Assembly: GCF_013449375.1 (NCBI RefSeq)
Contig: NZ_JACDRR010000011.1
Location: 186,001-250,000, forward strand
Direction of reading: 5' to 3'
Length of the DNA stretch: 64,000 bases
Source: Pectobacterium sp. CFBP8739
GTDB lineage: Bacteria; Pseudomonadota; Gammaproteobacteria; Enterobacterales; Enterobacteriaceae
Below, one piece after another: positions 8,845-19,223 of the stretch (position 1 is the stretch's first letter; each line of letters starts with the position of its first letter). The notes beneath the pieces are model-generated. The model saw only the letters and a program-made list of their open reading frames with translations, made no database searches and was not told the origin of the DNA. The translations under genes and the position numbers were made by a program.

Positions 8845-10296
8845 ATGCAGCAGACACCGTTATTCAAAAATCACTATTTTCACCAACTGCCGGGATTCTA
8901 TACCGCGCTACAGCCTACGCCGCTGCATGACGCTCGTCTGCTTTATCACAGCGAGGGATTGGCCGCGGAGCTTGGGCTGTCTTCCGACTGGTTTACGCCA
9001 GAACAAGATGCCGTCTGGCGCGGCGAGCGTTTGCTGCCGGGAATGGAGCCGTTAGCGCAGGTGTATAGCGGCCATCAGTTTGGTATGTGGGCCGGTCAAC
9101 TGGGCGACGGGCGCGGTATTCTGCTTGGGGAACAGCAACTGGCGGATGGCCGCAGTATGGACTGGCACCTGAAAGGTGCAGGGCTGACGCCGTATTCGCG
9201 CATGGGTGACGGTCGTGCCGTGCTGCGCTCAGTTATTCGCGAATTTCTGGCCTCGGAAGCGATGCACCATCTGGGAATCCCCACTACGCGGGCGTTGACG
9301 ATTGTCACCAGCACGCATCCGATCCAGCGTGAGCAGGAAGAAAAGGGCGCGATGCTGCTGCGCGTGGCGGAAAGCCATGTGCGCTTCGGTCACTTTGAAC
9401 ACTTCTACTATCGCCGTGAGCCGGAAAAGGTGCGTCAACTGGTGGAGTATGTCATTGCTCGCCACTGGCCGCAGTGGGAGCACGACGAGCGTCGCTATGA
9501 ACTGTGGTTCGGCGATGTGGTAGAACGTACCGCTCGACTGATTACGCATTGGCAGGCGGTTGGGTTTGCGCACGGCGTAATGAATACGGATAACATGTCG
9601 ATTCTGGGGCTGACCATCGATTACGGCCCTTATGGTTTTTTAGATGCCTATCAGCCTGATTTCATCTGTAATCACTCCGACCACCGCGGGCGCTACGCGT
9701 TTGACAATCAGCCTGCCGTAGGGCTGTGGAATCTGCATCGTCTGGCGCAGGCGCTGTCGGGGCTGATGGACACCGATACGCTGGAACGTGCGCTTGCCCG
9801 CTATGAGCCGGCGCTGATGCAGCACTATGGCACGCTGATGCGCGCCAAGCTGGGCTTGTTTACCGCGAGCGCAGAGGATAATGGCGTGCTGGTAGGGCTG
9901 TTGCGTCTGATGCAGCAGGAAGGCAGCGATTACACCCGCACGTTCCGCCTGCTGGCGGATAGCGAAAAGCAGGCATCGCATTCGCCGCTTCGTGATGAGT
10001 TTATCGACAGGGCCGCGTTCGATAGCTGGTTTGCGACTTATCGCAAGAGGCTGATGCAGGAAGAACAGAGTGATGAGGAACGTCGTCAGCTGATGAACGC
10101 GACGAACCCGAAATACATTTTGCGTAATTATCTGGCGCAAATGGCGATTGAACGGGCGGAACATGATGACATTAGCGTGCTGACACGTCTGCATCAGGCG
10201 CTGTGCAGACCGTTTGACGAGCAGCCGGATAAGAACGATCTGGCAGCGTTACCACCAGAGTGGGGTAAGCATCTGGAGATTTCCTGCTCCAGCTAA
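8845..10296 (+). CDS. selO: Protein adenylyltransferase SelO (YdiU)
   Basis: SelO is a pseudokinase-fold enzyme that transfers AMP to Ser, Thr and Tyr of target proteins and is linked to redox stress. The 483-residue length fits the family. Characteristic motifs are [18 protein letters not shown] (about 73-90), [35 protein letters not shown], the catalytic-loop-like [13 protein letters not shown], and the C-terminal [16 protein letters not shown]. The bacterial selenocysteine-free form ends near CSS, here EISCSS. GGGAGACAGG precedes the ATG. It is convergent with hmuV. In E. coli this gene (ydiU) also lies between nlpC and aroH. Confidence 0.95.
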   Translation: MQQTPLFKNHYFHQLPGFYTALQPTPLHDARLLYHSEGLAAELGLSSDWFTPEQDAVWRGERLLPGMEPLAQVYSGHQFGMWAGQLGDGRGILLGEQQLADGRSMDWHLKGAGLTPYSRMGDGRAVLRSVIREFLASEAMHHLGIPTTRALTIVTSTHPIQREQEEKGAMLLRVAESHVRFGHFEHFYYRREPEKVRQLVEYVIARHWPQWEHDERRYELWFGDVVERTARLITHWQAVGFAHGVMNTDNMSILGLTIDYGPYGFLDAYQPDFICNHSDHRGRYAFDNQPAVGLWNLHRLAQALSGLMDTDTLERALARYEPALMQHYGTLMRAKLGLFTASAEDNGVLVGLLRLMQQEGSDYTRTFRLLADSEKQASHSPLRDEFIDRAAFDSWFATYRKRLMQEEQSDEERRQLMNATNPKYILRNYLAQMAIERAEHDDISVLTRLHQALCRPFDEQPDKNDLAALPPEWGKHLEISCSS

Positions 10297-10309
10297 GCCG
10301 GAGCAGGAA
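10281..10309. terminator. Bidirectional hairpin between selO and hmuV
   Basis: TTCCTGCTCC (10281-10290) and GGAGCAGGAA (10300-10309) make a perfect 10-bp stem with a 9-base loop. The stem includes the selO stop codon. There is no T-tract on either side, so it may act as a transcript barrier or 3'-end stabiliser for the convergent selO and hmu transcripts. Confidence 0.5.
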
Positions 10310-10331
10310 TGATGGCTATTGCCGTCTAATA

Positions 10332-11129
10332 TTATTGCCGCAGATAAACCTGCGGAATGGTGTAGTCCGGGTGTGAACCGACGCTGAGGTCGGCGCGATA
10401 CCAGCGGGTCAACGTCTCTGCCTGTAGCACTTGCGCAGGCGTACCCTGTGCGACCAGCTTCCCTTCGTGCAACAGCAGGATGCGATCGGCATACAGCGCG
10501 GCCAGATTCAGATCGTGTAGAACACAGCATACGGAGAGCGGTTGTTCACGCGTGAGCTGCTTGAGCAACCGCAAGAGGTGCTGTTGATGGTATAGATCCA
10601 GCGCCGAGGTCGGTTCATCGAGAAATAACCAGCCTGGCGTCGGTTCTGGGTGCCACAGTTGCGCCAGCACGCGAGCAAGCTGCACACGTTGCTGCTCTCC
10701 GCCGGAAAGGTGGCGATAGTCGCGCGCCGCCAATTCCAGACAGCCCGTTTGCGCCATGACCTGCTGAATCACATCATCATTTTTCGGGTAGCGACCATGC
10801 GGGGAACGCCCCATCGCGACGACATCCCGCACGCTAAACGCGAACGCCATGCCACTATGTTGACGCATCACCGCGCGCGTTTTTGCCAGTGCGCCGGGCT
10901 GCCAGTGCGAAAACGACTGTCCAGCCAACAGGCACTCGCCGTCATCGGGCGTCAAATAACCGGTCAATAAACGGAGCAGGGTCGACTTTCCCGCGCCGTT
11001 AGGGCCGATAATCGCGACGATTTCCCCACAGTGCAGTTCCAGAGAAACATCATCCGTCAGAGTGCGACCGTTGGCCTGAAAGCGTAGATGACGTGCGACT
11101 AACGTCTGGTCGAGCGCTGGGTCAGTCAT
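10332..11129 (-). CDS. hmuV: Haem ABC transporter ATPase HmuV
   Basis: HmuV is the ATPase of the HmuTUV haem importer. The 265-residue protein contains Walker [12 protein letters not shown] (about 38-48), signature [18 protein letters not shown], Walker [13 protein letters not shown] and the switch His in [14 protein letters not shown]. It overlaps hmuU by eight bases, so translation is coupled. It is the last gene of hmuSTUV, whose only visible promoter region is the Fur box before hmuS. Confidence 0.95.
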   Translation of the reverse strand: MTDPALDQTLVARHLRFQANGRTLTDDVSLELHCGEIVAIIGPNGAGKSTLLRLLTGYLTPDDGECLLAGQSFSHWQPGALAKTRAVMRQHSGMAFAFSVRDVVAMGRSPHGRYPKNDDVIQQVMAQTGCLELAARDYRHLSGGEQQRVQLARVLAQLWHPEPTPGWLFLDEPTSALDLYHQQHLLRLLKQLTREQPLSVCCVLHDLNLAALYADRILLLHEGKLVAQGTPAQVLQAETLTRWYRADLSVGSHPDYTIPQVYLRQ

Positions 11130-12126
11130 TGCTACGTCCTTTGTGCTGAACGATCAGCCATAAGAAATACGGCCCGCCAATCAGGCTACTTAACAGCCCT
11201 ACGGGCATTTCCGCTGGCGCAAGTAGCGTACGAGCCAGCGTATCGGCAAACAGCAGCAGGCAGGCACCACCGAGGATAGAACCGGGAATGAGCCAGCGAT
11301 GATCGGCGCCCACATGCAAACGCATCAGGTGGGGGATAATGAGCCCGATAAACCCGATTACGCCGCTGACCGCCACCGCCACACCCACCAGCAGTGAACT
11401 CAGTAGCAGCAGCGCGTACTTGGTACGCTTTACATTGATGCCAAGGTAATGCGCCTCTTCATCTCCCAACTGCAACACATTCAGACGGCGCGCGTAGTAC
11501 AGCGTGGCTAGCATGCCGGGAATCGCCAGTGTGCTGGTAACCAACAGCATCGGCCACTGCGCCTGTCCGAGACTGCCCATGCCCCACAGTGAAAACTGGC
11601 GCAATTGTTGGTCGGTGCTGATGTAGGTCAAGACGCCAATCAGCGCAAGGCACAATGCATTAAGCGCGATGCCTGCCAGCAGTAATCGCGTTAACCCCCC
11701 TTGTTCGGAGCGGCTGAGGATAAAAATGATCGCGGTAATCGCCAGACTACCCGCGAAAGCGGCAAACATCGGGCTGTAAAGCGCCAGCAGAGGGGGAAGG
11801 CCGAGCGGCAGCACGATAGTGAGTGCCACGCAGAGCGCTGCGCCGCTGCTGATGCCAAGCAGGCTGGGATCGGCCAGTGGATTGCGAAACAGTCCTTGCA
11901 TAATGGTGCCTGAACAGGCCAGCGCGCCGCCGACGAGTATCGCCAGCAGCACGCGGGGGACGCGGATGTTCAGCCAAATATGCCAAAGCGGATCGTCAAA
12001 AGGCGTCTGCCATAGCGTCTTGAGTGACAACGTCAACGCACCCATGTTGGCGGCACCCACCATCAGTGCCGCCATGAGCAACAACAGCGAGATCAACCAG
12101 GTGCGCGGATGAAACCGTGACGTCAT
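11122..12126 (-). CDS. hmuU: Haem ABC transporter permease HmuU
   Basis: A 334-residue FecCD-family permease with about nine or ten hydrophobic segments. It has the family motifs [35 protein letters not shown], the coupling helix [17 protein letters not shown] and [13 protein letters not shown]. It forms the inner-membrane channel for haem with HmuV and receives haem from the periplasmic HmuT. It overlaps hmuT by four bases (ATGA), typical of a tightly coupled operon. Confidence 0.95.
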   Translation of the reverse strand: MTSRFHPRTWLISLLLLMAALMVGAANMGALTLSLKTLWQTPFDDPLWHIWLNIRVPRVLLAILVGGALACSGTIMQGLFRNPLADPSLLGISSGAALCVALTIVLPLGLPPLLALYSPMFAAFAGSLAITAIIFILSRSEQGGLTRLLLAGIALNALCLALIGVLTYISTDQQLRQFSLWGMGSLGQAQWPMLLVTSTLAIPGMLATLYYARRLNVLQLGDEEAHYLGINVKRTKYALLLLSSLLVGVAVAVSGVIGFIGLIIPHLMRLHVGADHRWLIPGSILGGACLLLFADTLARTLLAPAEMPVGLLSSLIGGPYFLWLIVQHKGRSND

Positions 12127-12941
12127 TTGATCGCTTCGGCTGTCTGACGCAGCGTTGCCATCAACGCTGGCGTTTCGAGCGTAAAGCCCAGCATTGCCAT
12201 ATCATCGACGACCAGCAGACGCTTGTGTTTACCCGCAGGCGTCAGTTCCAGACCGGGTAATTTCCAGACCTGCGCTTCGCCGCCCAATGTCTTCAGTCCT
12301 TGACTGGAGATCAGAATCAGATCTGGTGCGCTGGCAATGACGCCTTCCTGAGACAGTTGCTGATAACGTTCAACGTTCTGCATGGCATTCTGTAACCCTG
12401 CGTGGCGAATGATCGTGTCTGGCGGCGTATTTTTGCCTGCGCCCATCGCACTCATACCGCCGTGGTTGAGAATAAACAGCGTCTTGACGGGCAATGGTGC
12501 AGTTTTGACCGCCGCCAACTGCTGCTGATAGGTTTCCGTCAGCTTTTTACCTTCGGTGTCTTTACCCAATGCTTGTGCAATGGCGCTAATTTTCTGCGGA
12601 ACCGCATCCAGCGCTGGCTGAGCGGAAACGTGAACCACTTTGGTGCCGCTGTCCGCCACCTGCTGTAAGACTAGGGAAGGCTGAGACAGATCGCTGGCAA
12701 GAACCAGAGAAGGTTTCATCGCCAGAATACCTTCGGCATTGAGGTGGCGCATGTAGCCGACATCAGGCAGTTTCTTCACGGACTCTGGGTGCAGGCTAGT
12801 GCTATCGCGTGCCACCAGATCCTTCTCTGCGCCCAACGCATAGATGATTTCGGTGACGTCGCCGCCGATAGAAACGATACGTTCGGCAGCAGACACCCCC
12901 AGCGGGAGTGTCAAAAGCAGGGGGAATAGCCAGTTTTTCAT
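12123..12941 (-). CDS. hmuT: Periplasmic haem-binding protein HmuT
   Basis: HmuT captures haem in the periplasm for HmuUV. The 272-residue protein begins with a signal peptide ([18 protein letters not shown], cleavage near ERIVSIGG). It then has the cluster A-1 binding-protein fold with the opening motif [19 protein letters not shown] and the central [21 protein letters not shown]. It starts within the last four bases of hmuS, giving an ATGA overlap. Confidence 0.95.
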   Translation of the reverse strand: MKNWLFPLLLTLPLGVSAAERIVSIGGDVTEIIYALGAEKDLVARDSTSLHPESVKKLPDVGYMRHLNAEGILAMKPSLVLASDLSQPSLVLQQVADSGTKVVHVSAQPALDAVPQKISAIAQALGKDTEGKKLTETYQQQLAAVKTAPLPVKTLFILNHGGMSAMGAGKNTPPDTIIRHAGLQNAMQNVERYQQLSQEGVIASAPDLILISSQGLKTLGGEAQVWKLPGLELTPAGKHKRLLVVDDMAMLGFTLETPALMATLRQTAEAIK

Positions 12942-13990
12942 GCAGCGAGATCCTTATGCGGTTTCAGGGCATCGACTTGGTTGCGCCACTGTTGTTGTTC
13001 CGGCGTACCTTCGGTACGTTGCCCGAAGAGCTGTGCAATTTGGGAGCCGTCTGCGGCATAGAGTTCCAGGCTGGTCACGATACCGTCAACCGTCGGTTTG
13101 CGCGTCACCCAGCTTTCAGCAATCGCACCTTCGATCAGATGCAGGGTAAAGTCTTTATTAAAGATGTTAATCCATTCCGCGTGTTGCTCCATGCGCTCGA
13201 CACGCTCCAGCGTACCCGTGAAGATTTGCACACAGCCGCGGTTGCCGACAAACACCATGATTTCGTTTTGATCTTCACGCGCGGCAAACAGAATCTGTGA
13301 CAGCGCATCGTTGTCTACGCGGTAAGCCAAGTCGTCAGCGACGGAATTAAATGCCTGCTGGCGCGTCAGGTTATAGCGCTTGAGCAGAATGAAGAAATCA
13401 TGCACATCTTTCATCGCACGCCAGTCTGCTTCAAACTGAGGATTATGGGCAATGGCCTGTTCGGATGCCGAACTATTGCTGGCAGGACGACGTTCCAGTG
13501 CGGGGTTTTCGCTGCTGGCAAATTTTTCAATGAACAACTGCCAAGCGGCCATGTCCGTGGTGTCGGTCGTGTAGACCTTCAGAATGGCATCGCCCTGATG
13601 ATCGAAGAATTGAATGCTCTGACGCTCGCCACGTGCGGTGTTTTCACGCAGTGCAAAAGCCGAAGCCCACTGAGAGAGGAACAAACGGAGATCCAATCCG
13701 CGCGGATTGAGGATCAGGCCAGCATGTCCGTCCAGCGTCTGGTTTTGATAATAGCCCGTATGCTCATGCACGGCGTACTCGTTGCGCGTGATCGACTTGG
13801 TATTACCAACTTGCTCCAGTGCGCTTAACCAGACCTTGGCATCACCTTGCAGGCGCTGTGCATCGTGTCCGACACGGGCGTGAGTCAGTTCCGCTTCGCT
13901 GATGCCGAGTAGCGCAGCCAGATCGCGTGCATATTTACGCGGATGTTCAACTTTCGCCTGGAGGTATTGTTGGTAAATAGACGTCTGCAT
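12938..13990 (-). CDS. hmuS: Cytoplasmic haem-handling protein HmuS
   Basis: HmuS/HemS-family proteins bind haem in the cytoplasm and are implicated in its storage or breakdown, releasing iron. The 350-residue protein has the usual two-repeat arrangement, with [21 protein letters not shown] near the N-terminus and related halves at about 40-170 and 215-340. It is the first gene of hmuSTUV and lies directly behind a Fur box. No haem receptor gene (hmuR) precedes it, unlike the Yersinia hmuRSTUV arrangement. Confidence 0.93.
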   Translation of the reverse strand: MQTSIYQQYLQAKVEHPRKYARDLAALLGISEAELTHARVGHDAQRLQGDAKVWLSALEQVGNTKSITRNEYAVHEHTGYYQNQTLDGHAGLILNPRGLDLRLFLSQWASAFALRENTARGERQSIQFFDHQGDAILKVYTTDTTDMAAWQLFIEKFASSENPALERRPASNSSASEQAIAHNPQFEADWRAMKDVHDFFILLKRYNLTRQQAFNSVADDLAYRVDNDALSQILFAAREDQNEIMVFVGNRGCVQIFTGTLERVERMEQHAEWINIFNKDFTLHLIEGAIAESWVTRKPTVDGIVTSLELYAADGSQIAQLFGQRTEGTPEQQQWRNQVDALKPHKDLAA

Positions 13991-14030
13991 CTCGTTCGTT
14001 CCCTTAATCGTTGTCGTATTGATTATAGCA

Positions 14031-14051
14031 ATGAATGAGAATCATTTTCAT
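14031..14051 (-). promoter_or_regulatory. Fur box upstream of hmuS
   Basis: On the plus strand the site reads ATGAATGAGAATCATTTTCA plus one T. It matches the 19-bp Fur consensus core (GATAATGATAATCATTATC) well, with ATGAGAATCATTTTCAT central. It lies about 40-60 bases upstream of the hmuS start, as expected for iron repression of hmuSTUV. Confidence 0.8.
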
Positions 14052-14167
14052 GTAACAAAAACGCAACCTCAAGTGAAGTTTTCTTAATAAGTGGAATAAG
14101 AGGAATCGTAAGATGAATTTACGTGCTGCGAGAGCGTGGGAGAGGTGGCGTAAAAAGAGGAAACTGG

Positions 14168-14200
14168 CTGGCACACTACCGTAGAAGATGAGTGTGCCAG
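14168..14200 (-). terminator. Hairpin after aroH
   Basis: CTGGCACACT (14168-14177) and AGTGTGCCAG (14191-14200) form a perfect 10-bp stem with a 13-base loop, just past the aroH stop. Read on the minus strand it is followed by CCAGTTTCCTCTTTTT, a T-rich but interrupted tail. Confidence 0.6.
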
Positions 14201-14211
14201 TGTATATCGGA

Positions 14212-15258
14212 TTAGAAACGGCTGTCGACGGCGTCCGCCAGACGTGCCAGCAGCGTTTCGGTGTCCTGCCAGCTCAGACAAGGATCGGTAATGGATTGCC
14301 CGTATGTCAATGCCAGAGGATTGAGCGCCGGCTGGTTGCCTTCAATTAAGAAACTTTCCGCCATGATGCCCGCGATGGTGCGTGAACCAGTGCGAATTTG
14401 CTGGCAGATATCATCGGCTACGTCGAGCTGACGACGATGCTGTTTTTGGCAGTTAGCATGACTAAAATCGATCACCAGATGCTCGGGTAGCGAGAATTCA
14501 CGCAAGTGAGTACAGGCGGCGGCGATATCTTCCGCGTGGTAGTTTGGTGTTTTCCCGCCGCGCATAATAATGTGGCCAAACGGGTTGCCTTGCGTTTTGT
14601 AAACCGACATGAAGCCCTGTTTATCCGGCGAAAGGAACATATGCTGGGCACGAGCAGCACGAATGGCGTCGACGGCGATTCGCGTGTTGCCGTCTGTCCC
14701 GTTCTTGAAGCCGACAGGGCAGGAGAGCGCCGAGGCCATTTCCCGGTGAATCTGGCTTTCGGTGGTTCTTGCACCAATCGCACCCCAGCTAATCAGGTCG
14801 GCAATATATTGGCCGGTGACCATATCGAGGAATTCCGTCGCGGTCGGCAATCCAAGCTGATTAACATCCAGCAGCAGGCGGCGGGCAATTTCCAGCCCTT
14901 CGTTTACCTGGAAGGTACCATTCAGTGCAGGATCGGAGATGAGTCCCTTCCAGCCCACCACCGTGCGCGGTTTTTCAAAATAGGTGCGCATGACGATTTC
15001 CAGTCGATCCTGATACTGCGTTCGTAGCGCAGCCAGACGGCGGGCATAATCTAACGCACTGTCGGTGTCATGGATCGAGCAGGGGCCAATCACGACGAGC
15101 AGGCGAGGATCGTGACCGGTTAGAATGGCTTCAATTCTCTTACGTGACGCGGTGACATTTTCGGCAACGGCAGGGGTAATCGGGAGTCTGGCGAATAACG
15201 TTTGGGGCGTCACCAGACTCTCGATGCGCGCGCTCCGCAGTTCATCTGTTTGTAGCAT
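14212..15258 (-). CDS. aroH: DAHP synthase, tryptophan-sensitive type (AroH)
   Basis: The enzyme condenses phosphoenolpyruvate and erythrose-4-phosphate to DAHP, the first step of the shikimate pathway. The 348-residue class I enzyme shows VVIGPCSIHD (about 55-64), KPRTVVGWKGLISDP, GARTTESQIHREMASALSCP, GFKNGTDG and the metal ligand region HAEDIAAAC and VIDFSHANCQKQHRRQ. The N-terminal MLQTDELRSARIESLVTP is that of AroH rather than AroF or AroG. Its neighbourhood (selO side, then ppsR) is the E. coli aroH position. Its long 5' region holds a tandem repeat and a TrpR-like palindrome. Confidence 0.93.
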   Translation of the reverse strand: MLQTDELRSARIESLVTPQTLFARLPITPAVAENVTASRKRIEAILTGHDPRLLVVIGPCSIHDTDSALDYARRLAALRTQYQDRLEIVMRTYFEKPRTVVGWKGLISDPALNGTFQVNEGLEIARRLLLDVNQLGLPTATEFLDMVTGQYIADLISWGAIGARTTESQIHREMASALSCPVGFKNGTDGNTRIAVDAIRAARAQHMFLSPDKQGFMSVYKTQGNPFGHIIMRGGKTPNYHAEDIAAACTHLREFSLPEHLVIDFSHANCQKQHRRQLDVADDICQQIRTGSRTIAGIMAESFLIEGNQPALNPLALTYGQSITDPCLSWQDTETLLARLADAVDSRF

Positions 15259-15338
15259 GTATTGTCTCTGAATGCGGTCAAGCCGAAAACCTGTCTTTAC
15301 TGAAAAAGCGTGGACATGATAGGTCTTTCAGACCAGGG

Positions 15339-15395
15339 CAATGTTTTCGAACCACGACAATGTTTTCAAACCACGACAATGTTTTCAGACACGGT
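15339..15395. repeat. Three tandem 19-bp repeats in the aroH leader
   Basis: The unit CAATGTTTTC-AAACCACGA is repeated head to tail at 15339-15357, 15358-15376 and 15377-15395. The first two copies are nearly identical (one base change) and the third is divergent at its 3' end. They lie 80-140 bases upstream of the aroH ATG, probably inside its untranslated leader. Contiguous units without spacers argue against a CRISPR. Confidence 0.7.
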
Positions 15396-15514
15396 TTTCA
15401 GGCTATGTTTCCGACTAAAAGGTTGCTTCGCAGCGGCGAAATGCCGGGAAGTGATGGAGCACACAATAAACGAAATGGCGCACATTACAACCGCATTAGG
15501 ACAAAAAAACTATT

Positions 15515-15528
15515 ATGTACTAGTACAT
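15515..15528 (-). promoter_or_regulatory. TrpR-operator-like palindrome and possible aroH promoter
   Basis: ATGTACTAGTACAT is a perfect 14-bp palindrome made of the TrpR half-site sequence GTACTAG. The E. coli aroH operator starts with the same ATGTACTAG but has a longer centre. On the minus strand the right end runs into CATAAT, a fair -10 element, so the palindrome would lie between -35 and -10. It overlaps the ppsR stop codon. The transcript would then carry a leader of about 245 bases. Confidence 0.4.
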
Positions 15529-16341
15529 TCTTCGACTCATGCCGAGAATGTCGATGATTTTGGCGGAAATTTCCTCAACGGAATAATTGGTGGTATTGAG
15601 ATAGTTAATCTGGTGTTTGCGAAACAGCGCTTCAACTTCGCTCAGCTCCATGCGGCACTGACGCAGTGACGCATAACGACTGTTACCCCGACGCTCTTCC
15701 CGAATGGCTGCCAGCCGTTCAGCATCAATGGTGAGCCCGAATAGCTTGTGCTGGAAGGGTTTCAGCGCATCGGGCAGGCGCAAGTTATCCATATCATCAG
15801 CAATAAAAGGATAGTTGGCGGCGCGAATGCCAAATTGCATCGCCAGATACAGGCTGGTCGGCGTCTTGCCACAGCGTGACACGCCCAGCAGAATGACCTG
15901 CGCCTGATCGAGATTGCGCAGCGAGATGCCATCATCGTGTGCCAGCGTGTAGTCGATAGCCGCGATACGGGCGTCGTATTTGCTCAGATTATTGGCGGTC
16001 AAGCCATGAGTACGGTTAGCCACTGGCGTCGGCGGCGTGTTCAGTTCTTCCTGCAAGGGGGCAACCAGTGCTTGTACGATGTCCTGGCAAAATCCTTCAC
16101 TGCTGGTAATAATGTTACGTACGGTCGGGGTGACAATGGAATAAAACACCAGCGGGCGCACGCCGGTTTGTTGATACAACGTATTGATTTGTTCACACAC
16201 GGCTTTGGCGCGCGCTTCACTTTCAACGAAAGGTAAGGTATAGCTAACCGTGTTCACGGGAAATTGGGACAACACCGCATGACCCAGCACCTCTGCCGTA
16301 ATGGCCGTACCGTCCGAGACATAAAATACGCTTCTTTCCAC
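15520..16341 (-). CDS. ppsR: PEP synthase regulatory protein PpsR (YdiA)
   Basis: PpsR is a bifunctional serine/threonine kinase and pyrophosphorylase. It inactivates PEP synthase by ADP-dependent phosphorylation of the active-site region and reactivates it by phosphorolysis. The family hallmark P-loop [15 protein letters not shown] is at about residues 150-164, with [11 protein letters not shown] before it and [16 protein letters not shown] after it. I chose the GTG at 16341 (273 residues, starting [20 protein letters not shown]) because GGGGG lies six bases upstream; an in-frame ATG at 16377 lacks conservation. It is divergent from its target gene ppsA. Confidence 0.93.
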   Translation of the reverse strand: MERSVFYVSDGTAITAEVLGHAVLSQFPVNTVSYTLPFVESEARAKAVCEQINTLYQQTGVRPLVFYSIVTPTVRNIITSSEGFCQDIVQALVAPLQEELNTPPTPVANRTHGLTANNLSKYDARIAAIDYTLAHDDGISLRNLDQAQVILLGVSRCGKTPTSLYLAMQFGIRAANYPFIADDMDNLRLPDALKPFQHKLFGLTIDAERLAAIREERRGNSRYASLRQCRMELSEVEALFRKHQINYLNTTNYSVEEISAKIIDILGMSRRMY

Positions 16342-16524
16342 ATAACCCCCTTGTGATATTTCCGATAGCTCGAACACGTTAACCTCGTCAAAAATTGTGT
16401 TTTACGAACACTTTTATTAAAACGCCATTTCATTATCTTTATGATAAAGAATACTAATCTTCTACGATATTGGATTTTTATTGTGTTAAGCAATCATTTG
16501 CCGTGAAATCAGTTTTTTTTCATA

Positions 16525-16540
16525 GGTTGATCGATTCACC
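16525..16540. promoter_or_regulatory. Cra-like site upstream of ppsA
   Basis: GGTTGATCGATTCACC is a near-palindrome whose minus-strand reading GGTGAATCGATCAACC contains TGAATCG, the stronger half of the Cra (FruR) consensus TGAAWCGWTTCA. E. coli ppsA is activated by Cra from upstream of its promoter. The site is about 100 bases before the ppsA start. Confidence 0.5.
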
Positions 16541-16641
16541 TGTCTATGTTCATCAAAACGCTATGCTAACCTGATTGCGTTGAGGCGATTCTCAACCGAA
16601 CTCTTTCATACCCTAATTGTATGCAGAAAGGATTATTTTCG

Positions 16642-19020
16642 ATGTCCAATAACGGCCCTGATTTGCGTAATGTCCTTTGGTATAACCAGCTCGGTATGCA
16701 CGACGTTGAAAGGGTGGGGGGCAAAAATGCCTCTCTGGGTGAAATGATCACCAACCTTTCAGGATTGGGCGTAGCCGTTCCCAACGGCTTTGCGACAACG
16801 GCGCAGGCGTTTAATGATTTTCTTAATCAAAGCGGGATTAACCAGCGCATTTATGAGCTGCTCGATCGCACCGACATTGACGATCTGAATCAACTGGCCA
16901 GCGCCGGTACGCAGATTCGCCAGTGGATTATTGATACGCCATTCCAGCCGGAGCTGGAGCAGGCGATTCGTGACGCCTATCAGCAACTGGCCGATGGTGA
17001 GAAAGACGCCTCGTTTGCCGTGCGTTCCTCTGCCACGGCAGAAGACATGCCGGATGCGTCTTTCGCCGGCCAACAGGAAACCTTCCTGAACGTGCAGGGC
17101 ATCGACGCGGTGATGGTCGCAGTGAAGCACGTGTTTGCATCGCTGTTTAACGATCGCGCGATCTCTTATCGTGTGCATCAGGGCTATGACCACCGTGGCG
17201 TGGCGCTATCGGCGGGCATACAGCGTATGGTGCGCTCCGATCTGGCGTCTGCGGGTGTGATGTTTACCATTGATACCGAATCTGGTTTTGATCAGGTGGT
17301 GTTCATCACTTCGGCGTACGGTTTGGGTGAAATGGTAGTACAGGGAGCGGTGAACCCAGACGAGTTCTATGTTCACAAACCGACCTTGCAGAACAACAAA
17401 CCTGCGATTGTGCGCCGTAACATGGGATCGAAAAAAATCCGTATGGTCTATGCCGCGAGCCAGGAACATGGCAAGCAAGTGCGGATTGAAGATGTACCAG
17501 CAGAACAAACGATGCGTTTCAGCCTGACGGATGATGAAGTACAGGCACTGGCGCGTCAGGCACTGCTGATTGAGAAACACTATGGCCGCCCGATGGATAT
17601 CGAGTGGGCGAAAGATGGCCACACAGGCAAACTCTATATCGTGCAGGCGCGTCCGGAAACGGTACGCTCTAACGGCCAGGTGATGGAACGCTACCACCTG
17701 CCTGCCAGCGGCACGGTGCTGGTGGAAGGTCGTGCTATCGGCCACCGCATTGGTGCGGGCGAAGTCAAAGTGATTCAGGACATCAGCGAGATGCACCTGA
17801 TCAATGCGGGCGATGTGCTGGTAACCGACATGACCGACCCAGACTGGGAACCGATCATGAAGAAGGCCGCAGCGATCGTGACCAATCGTGGTGGACGTAC
17901 TTGCCATGCTGCCATTATCGCGCGTGAGTTGGGTATCCCTGCCGTTGTGGGTTGTGGTGATGCGACCGAGCGTTTGCACAAGGGGCAAAAAGTGACCGTT
18001 TCCTGCGCGGAAGGTGACACGGGTTATGTGTATCAGGATCTGCTGGACTTCTCCGTGAAGAGTTCACAGATTGATGAAATGCCTGCACTGCCGTTGAAAA
18101 TCATGATGAATGTGGGTAACCCTGATCGCGCCTTTGATTTTGCCTGCCTGCCAAACGATGGCGTCGGTCTGGCGCGTCTGGAATTTATTATTAACCGCAT
18201 GATTGGCGTGCACCCGCGTGCGCTACTGGAATTCGATCAGCAAACCCCAGAACTGCAACGTGAGATCAAAACGCTGATGCAGGGCTACGACGATCCGGTT
18301 GAATTCTATGTCGGTCGGCTGGTTGAAGGGATCGCAACGCTGGCGGCGGCATTCTCACCGAAGCGCGTCATCGTCCGCCTGTCCGATTTTAAATCCAACG
18401 AATACGCCAATCTGGTTGGCGGCGAGCGCTATGAACCGGAAGAAGAAAACCCGATGCTGGGCTTCCGTGGTGCGGGTCGCTATGTTTCTTCGGATTTCAA
18501 AGCCTGCTTTGCGCTGGAGTGTGAAGCGGTTAAGCGCGTGCGTAACGTGATGGGTCTGAAAAACGTGGAAATCATGATCCCGTTTGTTCGTACTGTGGCG
18601 CAAGCGGAAGCGGTGATTGCCGAGCTGGCGAGTCAAGGCCTGCGCCGTGGCGAAGACGGCCTGAAAATCATCATGATGTGCGAAATTCCGTCCAACGCGC
18701 TGTTGGCCGATGAATTCCTGCAACACTTTGATGGCTTCTCCATCGGTTCAAACGACATGACGCAGCTGGCGCTGGGTCTGGACCGCGACTCCGGCGTGGT
18801 ATCGTCGCTGTTTGACGAACGTAACGATGCGGTGAAAGCGCTGCTGTCGATGGCGATCAAGGCCGCCAAGAAACAGGGTAAATACGTCGGTATTTGCGGT
18901 CAGGGGCCGTCAGATCACGAAGATTTCGCCCTCTGGCTGATGGAGCAGGGCATTGATAGCCTGTCTCTCAACCCAGACACTGTGGTGCAAACCTGGCTGA
19001 ATCTGGCTGAGCACAAGTAA
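16642..19020 (+). CDS. ppsA: Phosphoenolpyruvate synthase
   Basis: PpsA converts pyruvate and ATP to PEP, AMP and phosphate, allowing gluconeogenesis from three-carbon compounds. Starting at 16642 gives 792 residues, the E. coli length. Domain order is N-terminal ATP-binding ([10 protein letters not shown] near 25; [21 protein letters not shown]), the swivelling phosphohistidine domain with [21 protein letters not shown] (His422), and the C-terminal PEP/pyruvate barrel with [23 protein letters not shown] and [24 protein letters not shown] lies about ten bases before this ATG. It diverges from ppsR, its dedicated regulator. Confidence 0.97.
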   Translation: MSNNGPDLRNVLWYNQLGMHDVERVGGKNASLGEMITNLSGLGVAVPNGFATTAQAFNDFLNQSGINQRIYELLDRTDIDDLNQLASAGTQIRQWIIDTPFQPELEQAIRDAYQQLADGEKDASFAVRSSATAEDMPDASFAGQQETFLNVQGIDAVMVAVKHVFASLFNDRAISYRVHQGYDHRGVALSAGIQRMVRSDLASAGVMFTIDTESGFDQVVFITSAYGLGEMVVQGAVNPDEFYVHKPTLQNNKPAIVRRNMGSKKIRMVYAASQEHGKQVRIEDVPAEQTMRFSLTDDEVQALARQALLIEKHYGRPMDIEWAKDGHTGKLYIVQARPETVRSNGQVMERYHLPASGTVLVEGRAIGHRIGAGEVKVIQDISEMHLINAGDVLVTDMTDPDWEPIMKKAAAIVTNRGGRTCHAAIIARELGIPAVVGCGDATERLHKGQKVTVSCAEGDTGYVYQDLLDFSVKSSQIDEMPALPLKIMMNVGNPDRAFDFACLPNDGVGLARLEFIINRMIGVHPRALLEFDQQTPELQREIKTLMQGYDDPVEFYVGRLVEGIATLAAAFSPKRVIVRLSDFKSNEYANLVGGERYEPEEENPMLGFRGAGRYVSSDFKACFALECEAVKRVRNVMGLKNVEIMIPFVRTVAQAEAVIAELASQGLRRGEDGLKIIMMCEIPSNALLADEFLQHFDGFSIGSNDMTQLALGLDRDSGVVSSLFDERNDAVKALLSMAIKAAKKQGKYVGICGQGPSDHEDFALWLMEQGIDSLSLNPDTVVQTWLNLAEHK

Positions 19021-19033
19021 TTAGTACGGTGAA

Positions 19034-19057
19034 TGCCTGATGTGTAGTCATCAGGCA
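19034..19057. terminator. Hairpin after ppsA
   Basis: TGCCTGATG (19034-19042) and CATCAGGCA (19049-19057) form a perfect 9-bp stem with a 6-base loop, 13 bases past the ppsA stop. The T-tract is missing, so it may rely on Rho or act as a 3' stabiliser. Confidence 0.5.
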
Positions 19058-19084
19058 ACTGAAACAGTATTCACAGAATGAAAA

Positions 19085-19189
19085 CGGTGGTAATGGAATA
19101 GAAGAGTAAAGCGTTTGCGCCATGGATGGCGCAATCCGAGCGTACAGGGAGGTATTCACAGCGTCTTTACGATCTATCCATTACCACCG
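19085..19189. repeat. Intergenic composite inverted-repeat element
   Basis: The outer arms CGGTGGTAATGGA (19085-19097) and TCCATTACCACCG (19177-19189) are perfect 13-bp reverse complements about 80 bp apart. Inside is a second perfect dyad, TTGCGCCAT (19115-19123) and ATGGCGCAA (19126-19134). The 105-bp structure lies between the convergent ppsA and apbE and resembles a short non-autonomous palindromic repeat (MITE or ERIC/RUP-like). No second copy occurs in this window. Confidence 0.6.
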
Positions 19190-19223
19190 CTCGACCGCCG
19201 CTGATCGCAAGCTGTGCTGAAAA

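Noticed and set aside
9640-10194. Minus-strand 184-residue frame inside selO
   Set aside because: It lies wholly antisense to conserved selO motifs.
13990-14212. hemP-like gene before hmuS
   Set aside because: No frame in this gap resembles HemP; only the Fur box and the aroH terminator were found.
15339-15395. Tandem repeats as a CRISPR array
   Set aside because: Units are only 19 bp, contiguous, without spacers, and no cas genes are nearby.
17206-17988. Long minus-strand open frame inside ppsA
   Set aside because: It is the antisense shadow of a strongly conserved gene, with His/Arg-rich composition and no ribosome-binding site.
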